Shown: positions 1 to 8,968 of the stretch, in pieces
How positions within the stretch are numbered: the stretch's first letter is position 1
Layout: every line of letters starts with the position of its first letter
Source: an uncultured Clostridium sp.
GTDB taxonomy: Bacteria > Bacillota > Clostridia > Lachnospirales > Lachnospiraceae
Length of the DNA: 18,653 bases
NCBI GenBank assembly: GCA_900543885.1
Contig: UQTA01000061.1
Coordinates: 1 to 18,653 of the forward strand
Direction of reading: 5' to 3'
The notes under the pieces: model-generated
Told to the model about the DNA's origin: nothing
Database searches by the model: none
The model's input: only the letters and a program-made list of their open reading frames with translations
Made by a program: the position numbers and the translations under genes

Positions 1-449
1 ATCAGCTCGCCCTCTACCAGTTCGGTATAAAGCTGACCATCTAAGTGAGCACATTCATGGCAGATTGCTCTTGCAAGAAGGCCTTCTCCTTCTACTTCGA
101 TCTCATCCATATTTTCATCTAACGCTCTTACTACTACATGGTTTGGTCTTGTAACAACACCTGTTTTTCCAGGAACACTTAAACAGCCTTCATAGCCGGT
201 CTGTTCTCCGTCCTGTTCAATGATCTGCGGGTTGATCAGCACATACTGATATCCGTCTTCTACGTCAATTACTACGATTCTCTTTAAAATACCTACCTGG
301 GGAGCTGCAAGTCCTACACCATTTGCCTCATACATGGTCTCAAACATATCTTCGATCAGCTCTTTTGTACGGTCGGTCATCTCTTTCACCGGTTTACACT
401 TCTTATTTAAAATTTCATCCCCAATAACGCGGATCTGACGAACTGCCAT
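1..449 (-). CDS. def: Peptide deformylase, C-terminus beyond left edge (partial)
   Basis: This enzyme removes the N-terminal formyl group from nascent proteins, using a metal ion, in the cytoplasm. The translation starts MAVRQIRVIGDEIL and shows the three family motifs in order: GVGLAAPQVG near residues 44-53, EGCLSVPG near 88-95, and the metal-binding HECAHLDG near 130-137. The last motif normally reads HExxH, and both histidines and the glutamate are present. About 149 codons are visible; the stop lies left of position 1. An AAAGGAG ribosome site lies just upstream of the ATG at 449. The start is 48 bp downstream of priA on the same strand, and priA-def is a common Firmicute order, so the two are probably co-transcribed. 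The assignment is firm; only the C-terminal end is unseen. Confidence 0.95.
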   Translation of the reverse strand, partial: MAVRQIRVIGDEILNKKCKPVKEMTDRTKELIEDMFETMYEANGVGLAAPQVGILKRIVVIDVEDGYQYVLINPQIIEQDGEQTGYEGCLSVPGKTGVVTRPNHVVVRALDENMDEIEVEGEGLLARAICHECAHLDGQLYTELVEGEL

Positions 450-497
450 CTTTATCTCTCCTTTAAATATCGTATAATTATTTCCCAATAACATCTA

Positions 498-2801
498 TCA
501 GGTCAGGTCTGACTGAAAAATAACACTTTCAAGCCCCTGGGCCTCTTTTAAGCGCTGTTCTTCCATTTTCCTGATGTGTATCAGTATATCATAGTTTTCC
601 TGCTTTATATATAAAATTTTTCTATAAATATCATTAACTTTGTACACCGGAGCGTTTACAGGACCAATAAACTGAAGCTTCCCAGCCTCTGGCAAATGAT
701 CTTCCTGATCCATCCACTGCTTCAGGCAGTCTGTCAGCAAAGCTGCCGCCTTATCTAAGCATCCCTCATTTTTATCTGCGATCTGGATCGTTAAAAGTCC
801 TACAGCAGGAGGATAACCAAGCATTTTCCTGAAATTCATTTCCTGGGCATAAAAAGCTTCATAATCCTGGGCTGCCGCCGTCTGAATACTGTAATGATCC
901 GGCTGGTACGTCTGTATCACTACATTTCCCGCCGTATTTCCCCGGCCTGCTCTGCCTGCTGCCTGGGTCAGAAGATCAAAGGTTTCCTCACTGCAGCGAT
1001 AATCACTGGCATAAAGAGAAAGATCTGCCGCTAAAGCGCCTACCAGAGTAACATTGGGAAAATCGTGGCCTTTTACGATCATCTGAGTGCCAATAAGGAT
1101 ATCTGCTTCTCCCCTTGCAAAGGCAGATAAAATCTGCTGATGTCCTCCTTTTTTTGATGTTGTATCCAGATCCATGCGCAGGATCCGGGCTTTGGGAAAC
1201 ATTTTTGCAGCCATTTCTTCTATCTTCTGGGTTCCTGTTCCAAAAGGAGCAATATAAGGCGAACCACAGGAAGGACATGTCTTTGGCTGGCGGATGGTAT
1301 AGCCACAGTAATGGCACATCATGCGGCCATCTTTGTGGTACGTTAAAGTCACATCACAATGAGGGCATTTCACTGCTTCCCCACAGGAACGGCAGGACAC
1401 AAAGGTAGCATAACCTCTTCTGTTAATGAACAGCATAGCCTGCTCTCCTTTTTCCAGACGATCCTCTAAAAGTTCTTTCAGACGGGCACTGAAAATGGAC
1501 CGGTTGCCTGCTTTTAATTCTTCCCGCAGATCGGCGATCTCCACCGTCGGCAATACAGCGTCAGCTTTTGCCCTTTTCATCAGCTTATAAAGATTATATT
1601 CCCCTCTTACCCCTTTTGTATAAGTTTCCAGGGAAGGTGTCGCTGAACCAAGGACCAGCATGGCTCCTTCCATTTCTCCCCGCTTTTTTGCCACTTCCCT
1701 GGCATCATATCTGGGGGAAAGCTCACTTTTATAGGAGTTTTCATGTTCCTCATCTATGATCAGCATTCCCAGGTGCTCAAATGGGACAAAGAGTGCCGAT
1801 CTTGGACCAATGATAATGTCTATATCTCCTGTTCTGGCACGTTCATACTGGTCAAAACGTTCTCCTGCTGACATACGGGAATTTAATACAGACACTCGGT
1901 CTCCAAAACGAAGGTAAAAACGCATCACAGTCTGCCAGGTCAGAGAGATCTCCGGGATCAGAAGAATGACCTGCTGCCCCGACCGGATCACATGGCTGAT
2001 CAGCTCCATATACACTTCTGTTTTCCCACTTCCTGTAATACCATGGATCAAACATGGCTTCCGGCTGCCATTGTCATAGTTTTCACAGATAGAATCTGTA
2101 ATTTTTCTCTGTTCCTGATTCAGCACAGCCGGTTTCCACTGTGACCAGGAAGTATCTGTCAGTAAACGGCGCATTTCTTCTAAAGGATTGCGGTACTGGT
2201 TTACTACCTGAACAGTAAGAAGTCCCGCCTGCTCTAAGGGGCGGATAACTGCCGCTGTCAGATTTAATTTATGAAGGGTATTTTCATAAGGAAGATCCGG
2301 ATTTTCCTTCAATGCATACAAAAGCCGCAGCCGGGCTTTATGGTTCTTGCGTTCTGCCGTTTGAATAGCCTCTTCCAGCGCCTGTTTATCAATGCTAAGA
2401 TGGATCTTCCGCTTTGGGGCTTCCCGCACTTTCTGTTTTACCGGTAAAACCGTTTTCAAGGCCTGGTTCATGGTAGAACCGTAGCGTTCCTTCATCCACC
2501 ATGCCAGACGGATCAGCTGGGACTGGACATTAATACTTCCCTCTACCAGAGAATCGATCTGTTTTATTTTTGATATGTCATATTCTGGCTGGTTAGTAAG
2601 TTCCACTACATAGCCCTTACGCTTATGGCTGCCTGCGCCAAAGGGAATATATACCTGCTGTCCCGCCTGGATCTGTCCCAGAAGGCAGTCCGGAATTCGG
2701 TATTGAAAGGTTTTATCTACACTTTCATGGGATATGTCGATAATGATATTGGCATATTGATAAATGGTTGATTGATATCCTATATCTGTATTATTGCTCA
2801 A
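498..2801 (-). CDS. priA: Primosomal protein N' (replication-restart helicase PriA)
   Basis: PriA is a 3'-5' DNA helicase that recognises stalled forks and reloads the replisome. The 767-residue product has the N-terminal PriA DNA-binding domain (about 15-110), Walker A GITGSGKT near 254-261, a DEEH box near 350-353, and helicase motifs such as GSATPS (385-390) and QAAGRAGRG. Eight cysteines between about 470 and 512, in CxxC pairs, form the zinc-binding insert typical of PriA. Length fits the family. The start codon is TTG at 2801, chosen because AGGTGA lies 5 nt upstream and translation from it gives the expected PriA N-terminus soon after. A candidate promoter lies just upstream at 2864. 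The gene is followed by def after a 48-bp gap. Motif Ia-region residues read LNSRMSAGER, where many relatives have a histidine before S; this is probably neutral. Confidence 0.96.
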   Translation of the reverse strand: MSNNTDIGYQSTIYQYANIIIDISHESVDKTFQYRIPDCLLGQIQAGQQVYIPFGAGSHKRKGYVVELTNQPEYDISKIKQIDSLVEGSINVQSQLIRLAWWMKERYGSTMNQALKTVLPVKQKVREAPKRKIHLSIDKQALEEAIQTAERKNHKARLRLLYALKENPDLPYENTLHKLNLTAAVIRPLEQAGLLTVQVVNQYRNPLEEMRRLLTDTSWSQWKPAVLNQEQRKITDSICENYDNGSRKPCLIHGITGSGKTEVYMELISHVIRSGQQVILLIPEISLTWQTVMRFYLRFGDRVSVLNSRMSAGERFDQYERARTGDIDIIIGPRSALFVPFEHLGMLIIDEEHENSYKSELSPRYDAREVAKKRGEMEGAMLVLGSATPSLETYTKGVRGEYNLYKLMKRAKADAVLPTVEIADLREELKAGNRSIFSARLKELLEDRLEKGEQAMLFINRRGYATFVSCRSCGEAVKCPHCDVTLTYHKDGRMMCHYCGYTIRQPKTCPSCGSPYIAPFGTGTQKIEEMAAKMFPKARILRMDLDTTSKKGGHQQILSAFARGEADILIGTQMIVKGHDFPNVTLVGALAADLSLYASDYRCSEETFDLLTQAAGRAGRGNTAGNVVIQTYQPDHYSIQTAAAQDYEAFYAQEMNFRKMLGYPPAVGLLTIQIADKNEGCLDKAAALLTDCLKQWMDQEDHLPEAGKLQFIGPVNAPVYKVNDIYRKILYIKQENYDILIHIRKMEEQRLKEAQGLESVIFQSDLT

Positions 2802-2863
2802 ATTCAGTCACCTTTTAGGCTTTCTGCCTCTTCTATCTACTTTTCTATATACTTTCCTAATGG

Positions 2864-2892
2864 ATTATAACATAAAAACAGAGCGAATGTAG
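2864..2892 (-). promoter_or_regulatory. Candidate priA promoter overlapping the upstream terminator
   Basis: A perfect TATAAT lies on the minus strand at 2869-2864, about 60 nt before the priA start. The -35 match is poor (TACATT at 2891-2886 with a 16-bp gap) and would sit in the stem of the terminator for the preceding operon. The -10 match is visible; promoter function is inference. Confidence 0.4.
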
Positions 2893-2921
2893 CAATTATC
2901 TTGTTCTTACATTCACTCTGT
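2871..2921 (-). terminator. Rho-independent terminator of the ABC/cupin/activase operon
   Basis: Inverted arms at 2878-2891 and 2908-2921 are 14 nt long with a single G-T wobble (ACAGAGCGAATGTA against TACATTCACTCTGT) and enclose a 16-nt loop. On the minus strand the stem is followed directly by TTTTTATG. It lies about 90 nt after the stop codon of the 1247-residue gene, the last gene of that operon. Confidence 0.8.
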
Positions 2922-3008
2922 CATTTTATCGGTTACTGTTCATGCGTTGCATGACCAGATCTTTGAAACTCTCTAAGCAATTTACAAATATCTTTTGGCT
3001 TACTCTGT

Positions 3009-6000
3009 TTACAGACTTTGCTCCAACAGATTTAAGAATATATCCCTTTTCTCAATCTCATCCTGTTCTTCATTTCCATCTAACTGATAATGAAGCAATG
3101 GTACTGGACTGTTTTCTTCGATCAGCCGGATAATAGACCCATAATTTGCATAAGCCGGCAGCAGGCGAATGATGCCATTGATCCTGCTTCCCGGATTTTC
3201 GCAGCGCCAGGCAAGATAACGAAGATTACCGCCTGTAACCTGCATAAAATGTTTTTGAAGCGCTGCATATTGTTCTTCGTAACTGCCGCAGATGCAGCTG
3301 TCAGGGAACAATCCGGCAAATTCTGTTAATGTTTCCGTAAAGAAATCCGGCACCTCTCTGCCGGCTTCTTTCAGCCAAAACCAGATATATTCTGCAAAAG
3401 ATGCATAAACCGGGCGAAAATTTCTCTCTTCTATAGCTGCTTCCAGATTGCGGTTTAAATAATCACTATACATCAAAATCGGTGAACCGCAAAGAAGGAT
3501 TTTCCGACCATAAAAAGGCTGCATAGCTTGTACCTGACTCCATTCTTCAAGGATTTTCCTTGTATTTTCCCATTTTAATGGGAATTTTATGTCTGCAAGA
3601 CTTTTCTTACTTGCGGCCTTGCGCTCTTTAGGGCTTAATCCATACCAGCCATCACCTAATAAAAGAAGCTGCCAGATCTGTTCTTTGTCCTTCACTGCAG
3701 TCAGGTCTTCTAAAAATGGGGCATAAATTTTCCCATTCCACCCATGTTTCGCCATCATGCGCCGGATTACCTCTGCACCAAGCCCTTCCGCCTCTGCTCC
3801 TTCTGTTTGCGGAATCACGCACACTGTACCCTGGGTTTTTTTTAGACGCAGCCACTGCCCCGCCTGGGCACTGAACGTACAGTATTCTTTCGCCATATTT
3901 TCCGCTTTTCCTGCATCCAGGTCTCCCTTTGTGTAATCAGAAAGCAACTGGACAGAAAGCCCTTTGCTTTCCAGATATAAAGCAGCAAGGCGGGAATATA
4001 CAGAAAGTGGCGGTAAAAAATAGGTCTTTTTCACATGCTTCAGGCTGTTTAAAAATGCCTCGATCCTGGTGACAACTCCCACGGCAGACTGATGCTCATC
4101 TACTTCTATGGATAAATAAGGCTTATCTCCCATGATCTCCTTAAACAGATGAGCAATCATGGCATCCGGTCCGCATCCATGATTTGTAAGGTATACAGCA
4201 TACAGATTGGGATGATTTTTAATGATCTTTGCACCAGAAAGGATATGCTGGGCGAAAGGCCAATACAGATTAGGGTATTCTCCGGAGAGATCAAGGCTGT
4301 GTCCCTGTAAATGAGCCAAGTTTAACACCTTACATCCCCGTTTCAGCAGTTCTTTTGGTATTCCCATATTCAGGATTGGATCAGACAGACCATAATTTCT
4401 GGTGATCAGCACCAGCACTTTGTCATCCGGTTTAAGAGAATCCATGATCTTCTGTCCCAGTTCTTCCGATTTCTTTTCACAGAGTTTCATGGCTGCCGCA
4501 CCTTTTTCCAATGCCGCCTTACAAAGTTCTTTTTCCCTTCCAAGACTCATTCCCATCTGGAGCATAGCTTTTCCAAGCTGAGGCTGTCCCATATCCAGAT
4601 CAAGAACCGGAGCCAGTAATTTAATTCCTCTTTTCTCCAATCCCAGTGTTTTTGCAATAAAAACAGGTGCTGACTGCATATAAACACAGCCATAATTATG
4701 CTTCACCCCGGAAGTTGCATGACGCAGTGTACGGATGCAGGGGATAAACATGTAATCCACTTTCTGCCTTGCCAGACTTTCCATATGCCCATGGAGCAGC
4801 TTTACCGGATAACAGGTTTCTTCCTGTACCAGCTCCTGACTTAAATGGACCATCTCTTCATCTGATTGTCTGGATAGGAGCACATTAAAGCCTAGATTTT
4901 TAAAATACTGATATGCCATAGGGAAAAATTTATACAACATCATACACTGGGGAATACCCACGACCGGCAGCCCTGGTTCCATTTTTCCATCATATCCTGC
5001 AAGAAACCATTCTCTGTTCCTATCGTAAAGTTCTGTATTGATCTGGATTTGATCATCACTTTCTTTTTCTGTCAGACTCTCCATGGCAGCCAGAGCAGCA
5101 CCGAAAGCACCTGTCACATCATAATAAGGCGTAATGCGCAGGCGTTTTCCAAATCTTTGATAAAAAGCTGCCACAATACCTTCATTGTGGACAATACCAC
5201 CCTGAAGACAGATCACATCCCCATATTTTTTTCCTGCGGCCACGCGATCCAGATAATTATTAACAACAGAAACACAAAGTCCGGCACAAATATCCTTATA
5301 AGAAGCACCCTTTTCCATTTGTGCAGCAATCTTTGACTCCATCAAAACAGTGCACCGCTCTCCCAGCTTACTTGGATCTTCACTTTTTAAAGCTTCTGTT
5401 CCAATGCGTTCTACAGAAATTCCCAGACGTTCTGCCTGCTCCTCAATAAAAGAGCCTGTACCTGCTGCGCACACTTTATTCATTTCAAAATCCACAACCT
5501 GTCCATTTTTCAGGCTGATAAATTTAGAATCCTGTCCACCGATCTCAAAAACGGTATCTGCATCTGGAAAGAAGTAGACAGCTGCTTTTGCCTGGGCTGT
5601 GATCTCATCAATAATGGTATCAGCAGACAATTTCTTTCCTATTAAATATCGTCCGGAACCAGTAATTCCCATACCTGCATATGCAAAGGCCGGTCCATAC
5701 TTTTCCTTCCAAAAACTTAATCCTTCTTCGATCACCCCTTTTGGATCACCTTTGGTTCGCAGATACTGCAGATCGATCACCTGTTTGTCTTCTCCCAGCC
5801 ATACCAGATTGGTACTGGTAGAGCCAATATCTACTCCCAGCCAGGTTTTTTCACCTGCTTTTACAGGGCAAAGCTTATGAAGAGCCTTTTTGTCATAAGT
5901 GAAAGCAGGAAGTCCTTTATTTTCCACTTTTTCTTTCTTTTGTTCTTCCACCGGCCTGCTCCAGTCCAATATCATTTTCTGTTCCAAAGCCAGTTTTGCA

Positions 6001-6752
6001 AGACCTGCAGCAGAAAAAACAGTTCCTTTCTCATCACAAAGAAGCTCTTCGTCTTTTAAATCAAAAATATTTTTTACAGCTGTTTTCACACCTTCATTTA
6101 ATACAACGCCGCCTGTTAAAACAACTGGTTTTTCAACCTTCAGTTTCCGCACTATCGTTCCACGAAAATTGCGCACCACTGCATAAGCAAGTCCCAGCAG
6201 GATATCCTCCTTTGGGATTCCTTCCTGCTGTCTGTGGATCAGATCTGTTTTTGCAAATACACTGCACCTACCCGCTAGTCTTGGCACAGAAACCGCTTTT
6301 TTCACGCATTCTGAATATTCACAAAGTGGCAGTCCCAAACGATACATCTGATCTTCAAAAAAGGAACCGGTACCTGCCGCACACTCACCATTCATTGCAT
6401 ACTGGAAGTTTTTTCCCTCTGTCAGTCCGGTAAGACAACAGGAAGTATGGGCACCCATTTCAAAAATGGTTTCTGCCTGAGGACAGAGAAGATTTCTGCC
6501 CGCTAAAAGTGCGCTGATCCTGTCGTTATTGCCATGCCCGTAAAAACCAGGGTACAGCCATTCACCGCTGCTTCCTACTGCCCCAAAAGAAATTCCTTCT
6601 GGAAATTTCTTCTTTACATTTTCAATCATTTCCTTCAGACAGCCATATATATTTCCTTTGTGAAGTCTGTAGTCCTGATACAAAAGCTGATTTCCATCGG
6701 TCACTGCAATAGAAATGCTTCCTGAGCCTGCGTCAATTCCGATTCCCTTCAT
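3009..6752 (-). CDS. Double BadF/HgdC-type activase fused to DUF2229/HgdB-like region
   Basis: This 1247-residue protein belongs to the acyl-CoA dehydratase activase-related family. Two ASKHA ATPase modules lie in tandem. Module 1 starts GIDAGSGS (about 4-11) and has cysteines C124 (ECAAGTGSF) and C163 (GRCSVFA). Module 2 starts GVDIGSTSTN (about 306-315) and has C428 (VCAAGTGSF) and C467 (ERCTVLM). Each pair is 39 residues apart, matching the spacing known for the [4Fe-4S] ligands of HgdC. From about 595 the sequence matches the DUF2229 style (GIPQCMMLYKFFP), with further cysteines in EETCYPV, FIPCIRT, NYGCVY and NHGCGPD. The last third resembles an HgdB-like dehydratase/reductase subunit. 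By family analogy it couples ATP hydrolysis to low-potential electron transfer, but the substrate is unknown. The ATG at 6752 lies 6 bp after the cupin stop, so the two are probably translationally linked. It ends the operon. Confidence 0.85.
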   Translation of the reverse strand: MKGIGIDAGSGSISIAVTDGNQLLYQDYRLHKGNIYGCLKEMIENVKKKFPEGISFGAVGSSGEWLYPGFYGHGNNDRISALLAGRNLLCPQAETIFEMGAHTSCCLTGLTEGKNFQYAMNGECAAGTGSFFEDQMYRLGLPLCEYSECVKKAVSVPRLAGRCSVFAKTDLIHRQQEGIPKEDILLGLAYAVVRNFRGTIVRKLKVEKPVVLTGGVVLNEGVKTAVKNIFDLKDEELLCDEKGTVFSAAGLAKLALEQKMILDWSRPVEEQKKEKVENKGLPAFTYDKKALHKLCPVKAGEKTWLGVDIGSTSTNLVWLGEDKQVIDLQYLRTKGDPKGVIEEGLSFWKEKYGPAFAYAGMGITGSGRYLIGKKLSADTIIDEITAQAKAAVYFFPDADTVFEIGGQDSKFISLKNGQVVDFEMNKVCAAGTGSFIEEQAERLGISVERIGTEALKSEDPSKLGERCTVLMESKIAAQMEKGASYKDICAGLCVSVVNNYLDRVAAGKKYGDVICLQGGIVHNEGIVAAFYQRFGKRLRITPYYDVTGAFGAALAAMESLTEKESDDQIQINTELYDRNREWFLAGYDGKMEPGLPVVGIPQCMMLYKFFPMAYQYFKNLGFNVLLSRQSDEEMVHLSQELVQEETCYPVKLLHGHMESLARQKVDYMFIPCIRTLRHATSGVKHNYGCVYMQSAPVFIAKTLGLEKRGIKLLAPVLDLDMGQPQLGKAMLQMGMSLGREKELCKAALEKGAAAMKLCEKKSEELGQKIMDSLKPDDKVLVLITRNYGLSDPILNMGIPKELLKRGCKVLNLAHLQGHSLDLSGEYPNLYWPFAQHILSGAKIIKNHPNLYAVYLTNHGCGPDAMIAHLFKEIMGDKPYLSIEVDEHQSAVGVVTRIEAFLNSLKHVKKTYFLPPLSVYSRLAALYLESKGLSVQLLSDYTKGDLDAGKAENMAKEYCTFSAQAGQWLRLKKTQGTVCVIPQTEGAEAEGLGAEVIRRMMAKHGWNGKIYAPFLEDLTAVKDKEQIWQLLLLGDGWYGLSPKERKAASKKSLADIKFPLKWENTRKILEEWSQVQAMQPFYGRKILLCGSPILMYSDYLNRNLEAAIEERNFRPVYASFAEYIWFWLKEAGREVPDFFTETLTEFAGLFPDSCICGSYEEQYAALQKHFMQVTGGNLRYLAWRCENPGSRINGIIRLLPAYANYGSIIRLIEENSPVPLLHYQLDGNEEQDEIEKRDIFLNLLEQSL

Positions 6753-6758
6753 TTTTTC

Positions 6759-7463
6759 TTAGTTCCTTTCCTCTTTTACTACCACAAGAAGCATCTTATA
6801 AGGCTTTACTGCTTTTACTGCATGAGGAATGTTTGCAGGCATGATAATAGACTGCCCTTTCACTGCTGTTTTTGTCACTCCGTCAACTGTGATCGCAGCC
6901 TCGCCCTCTAAAACAACTACAAAAGCGTCTCCTGCTGCTGCGTGGGTGCTGACACCTTCGCCCTCATCAAATGCAAATAAGGTCATGGTCAAGTCATCTC
7001 TCTGGACCAGGCTCTTGCTTACAATCTTTCCTTTTTCAAACTGTACCTGTTCTGCTAATTCAACTACCTCATTGTGAACAAAATTTTTGATAAACATATC
7101 GTTTTCTCCTTTTCCATTTTCTTTTCCAGTATCTTTTTCTGTTTCATTTCCCTTCATGACTTGAATATAAAGGATCTGCAGTCCTGTTTTCGCCATAGAC
7201 CAGTGGGGTGTACCATGAGGAACCAAAAGTGCCTCCCCAGCCTTCATTTCTTTTTCAGGACCAAAGTTTCCCTCACCCTGGATCACATAATAAAATGTAT
7301 CCCCAAAAGATACCTGTTCACTGATGCTTTCTCCTGCACTAAAAGAATAAAGACTGATCTCAAATCCATCTTTACGTTCTAAATTCAGGCTGACTACAGA
7401 ACCATCTTTTACAGGAATCTGTTCTGCAAGGGAAAGCACCTGATTTTTCTCTGTATTTTTCAT
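6759..7463 (-). CDS. Two-domain cupin protein
   Basis: The 234-residue product holds two small beta-barrel cupin domains (about 15-105 and 123-234) joined by a charged linker rich in K, E, G and N. In domain 1 the second motif reads VPHGTPHW; domain 2 has STHAAAGD and MPANIPHAV. The usual HxH metal-ligand pair of motif 1 is missing from domain 1 and reduced to one histidine in domain 2, so a binding or sensing role is as likely as an enzymatic one. I chose the ATG at 7463, with AGGAGA close upstream, over an in-frame TTG 11 codons earlier that overlaps the ATPase gene. The gene starts 13 bp after the ATPase stop and ends 6 bp before the activase gene. The role is unknown; context suggests an accessory to the transporter/activase pathway. 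Confidence 0.85.
   Translation of the reverse strand: MKNTEKNQVLSLAEQIPVKDGSVVSLNLERKDGFEISLYSFSAGESISEQVSFGDTFYYVIQGEGNFGPEKEMKAGEALLVPHGTPHWSMAKTGLQILYIQVMKGNETEKDTGKENGKGENDMFIKNFVHNEVVELAEQVQFEKGKIVSKSLVQRDDLTMTLFAFDEGEGVSTHAAAGDAFVVVLEGEAAITVDGVTKTAVKGQSIIMPANIPHAVKAVKPYKMLLVVVKEERN
7095..7112 (-). promoter_or_regulatory. Possible internal ribosome start for second cupin domain
   Basis: Inside the linker of the two-cupin gene the minus strand reads AAAGGAG (7112-7106), 8 nt, then an in-frame ATG at 7097. Starting here would give a complete 112-residue single-cupin protein beginning MFIKNFVHNEVVEL. The site is visible; its use is inference, since lysine/glycine/glutamate codons can mimic such a site by chance. 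Confidence 0.4.
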
Positions 7464-7476
7464 TTTTTCTCCTGAT

Positions 7477-8196
7477 TTAACCGGCCATCCTGACAATCGC
7501 CTTTTTTTTAACTTCCATCCATTGAAGAAGTTTTTTTCTCGCCTTTCTTAGCGCTTCTTCTGACGGATCTCTAAGATTTTTTCTCTCAGGAAGGATTATT
7601 TCTTCTGCCAGTACTGCCGGACATCCTTTCAATACCAGAATACGGTCTGCGATCATCAGCGCTTCTTCTATATCATGGGTGACAAAGATCACAGATCCTT
7701 CTTCCGTCTCCCAAAGTTCCAGCAAAATCCGCAGCATTTCAAGCCTCAGATTCATATCCAGAGACTTAAATGGTTCATCCATCAAAAGCAGCCTGCTGCC
7801 ATAATAAAAAGCTCTGGCGATCCCACAGCGCTGCCGCATACCACCGCTTAACTGCTCCGGATAATACTGTTCAAAACCTGACAAATGCATTTTCCCGATC
7901 AGCTCTAAAATCCGCTTCCTGTCCTCTTTTTTGCGGACAACTTTAATATTGTCATACACACTTAGCCAGGGAAGGATACGGTCCTCCTGGAAAATATAGC
8001 CGGTCTTTCCTGCTCTGTTCTCAATGTTTCCCTCATAATTGCCGTTAATACCTGCAATAAGATTTAACAGTGTGGATTTTCCGCATCCAGAAGGGCCTAC
8101 TAACGCTACGATCTCATGTTCTCCTACAGAAAATGAGATATCTTTAAGAACAGGCCGTCCTGCATAATTTTTTGTCAGGTTTTTCACTTCAAGCAT
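7477..8196 (-). CDS. ABC transporter ATPase, nitrate/sulfonate/taurine type
   Basis: This is the cytoplasmic ATP-hydrolysing subunit of an importer. The 239-residue product has Walker A GPSGCGKST at 34-42, a Q-loop FQEDRILPW near 70, the signature LSGGMRQR, Walker B LLLMDEP followed by FKSLD, and the switch histidine in VTHDIEEA. The LPW after the Q-loop and the overall layout fit the SsuB/TauB/NrtD group. The start is the ATG at 8196, which overlaps the permease stop by 8 nt (ATG and TGA interleave), indicating translational coupling. A longer reading frame to 8277 is possible but would add 27 unlikely residues inside the permease gene. The gene is third in the operon. The transported compound cannot be read from this subunit. 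Confidence 0.93.
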   Translation of the reverse strand: MLEVKNLTKNYAGRPVLKDISFSVGEHEIVALVGPSGCGKSTLLNLIAGINGNYEGNIENRAGKTGYIFQEDRILPWLSVYDNIKVVRKKEDRKRILELIGKMHLSGFEQYYPEQLSGGMRQRCGIARAFYYGSRLLLMDEPFKSLDMNLRLEMLRILLELWETEEGSVIFVTHDIEEALMIADRILVLKGCPAVLAEEIILPERKNLRDPSEEALRKARKKLLQWMEVKKKAIVRMAG

Positions 8197-8968
8197 GGAA
8201 ATTTTTATCCTTTCCTGTATGTTTTTTTCTGAAACGAAGCAATATTGGCACCATTTTCCCCATCCATACCCAGACATAATACAGACCTACTACGATCACC
8301 GTCCAGGCAATAACTGTTTCCGGCTCAATATTTAATCTTGCTGTCATAATCTGGCCGCCAATACCAGAAGTGGTAGTCAGCACTTCTCCCATAACAACAG
8401 TTTTACAGGCTGTTCCCACTGCGATTTTTAAGCCAGAGAAGAAAAACGGTGCAACAGACGGGATATAAATATATCGGAGCATTTTCCAAAACGGAAATTG
8501 AAATACTCTTCCCATCTGTATCAGTTTCTTATCAATCGCCGTGATCCCATCAGAAATGCTGATAAAGATCGCAGGCGTTACTGCCATAACTACAATAAAA
8601 ATACTGGCTTTCCCATTGTATCCCAGCCATATGATTGCAAGGATCAGCCAGGAAACCGGCGGAACCACCTGGATAATACCAAGAACAGGCTTGAAGATCT
8701 CCTTAAATGGCCGGTATAAGCCGCCTGCCAATCCTGTAAGACAACCAAGTCCTGTTCCAAGTCCCAGCCCCCACAAAAGCCGGATCATGGTATTTAAGAT
8801 CTCTTTCCAAAGTTTTGTTGAGGAAAGAATCACTTTAAGCTTTTCTGCTACACTTCCTATAGGCGGCACCACCAGCGGGGAATAGATCTGGCTCATTCCC
8901 CACCAAAAGGCCATTACCAGCCCAAAAGCTGCGATCCTGTATTTATTTCTGATAATACATTGCTTCAT
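8189..8968 (-). CDS. ABC transporter permease, SsuC/TauC-like
   Basis: This is the membrane subunit of the importer. The 259-residue product has about six hydrophobic segments (near 11-29, 60-84, 95-116, 120-140, 172-197 and 218-237). A cytoplasmic coupling loop lies between the fourth and fifth (MGRVFQFPFWKMLRYIYIP, 152-170), matching the EAA-type loop that contacts the ATPase. The ATG at 8968 lies 26 nt inside the end of the binding-protein gene in another frame, and its end overlaps the ATPase start, so the three genes are tightly coupled. No strong ribosome site is seen before this start, which fits coupling to upstream translation. The family handles taurine, sulfonates, nitrate and aromatic or pyrimidine-like compounds; the specificity here is unknown. 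Confidence 0.92.
   Translation of the reverse strand: MKQCIIRNKYRIAAFGLVMAFWWGMSQIYSPLVVPPIGSVAEKLKVILSSTKLWKEILNTMIRLLWGLGLGTGLGCLTGLAGGLYRPFKEIFKPVLGIIQVVPPVSWLILAIIWLGYNGKASIFIVVMAVTPAIFISISDGITAIDKKLIQMGRVFQFPFWKMLRYIYIPSVAPFFFSGLKIAVGTACKTVVMGEVLTTTSGIGGQIMTARLNIEPETVIAWTVIVVGLYYVWVWMGKMVPILLRFRKKHTGKDKNFHA

Noticed and set aside
2940..2954. Palindrome TCATGC-GTT-GCATGA downstream of the activase stop
   Set aside because: It is short and has no T-run; the hairpin at 2878-2921 explains termination better.
2922..3008. Minus-strand open frame after the activase stop that could suggest a frameshifted C-terminus
   Set aside because: The annotated end already passes the expected HgdB-like end, and the extra residues match nothing I recognise.
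5996..6433. 145-codon plus-strand open frame opposite the activase gene
   Set aside because: It is a shadow of a strongly coding minus-strand gene, has no ribosome site and no recognisable motifs.
7464..7496. Longer two-cupin reading frame from a TTG at 7496
   Set aside because: It overlaps the ATPase gene and lacks a ribosome site, while the ATG at 7463 has AGGAGA directly upstream.
8197..8277. Longer ATPase reading frame from 8277
   Set aside because: The extra 27 residues do not fit the family and lie inside the permease gene; the ATG at 8196 starts the usual MLEVKNLTK sequence and overlaps the permease stop.
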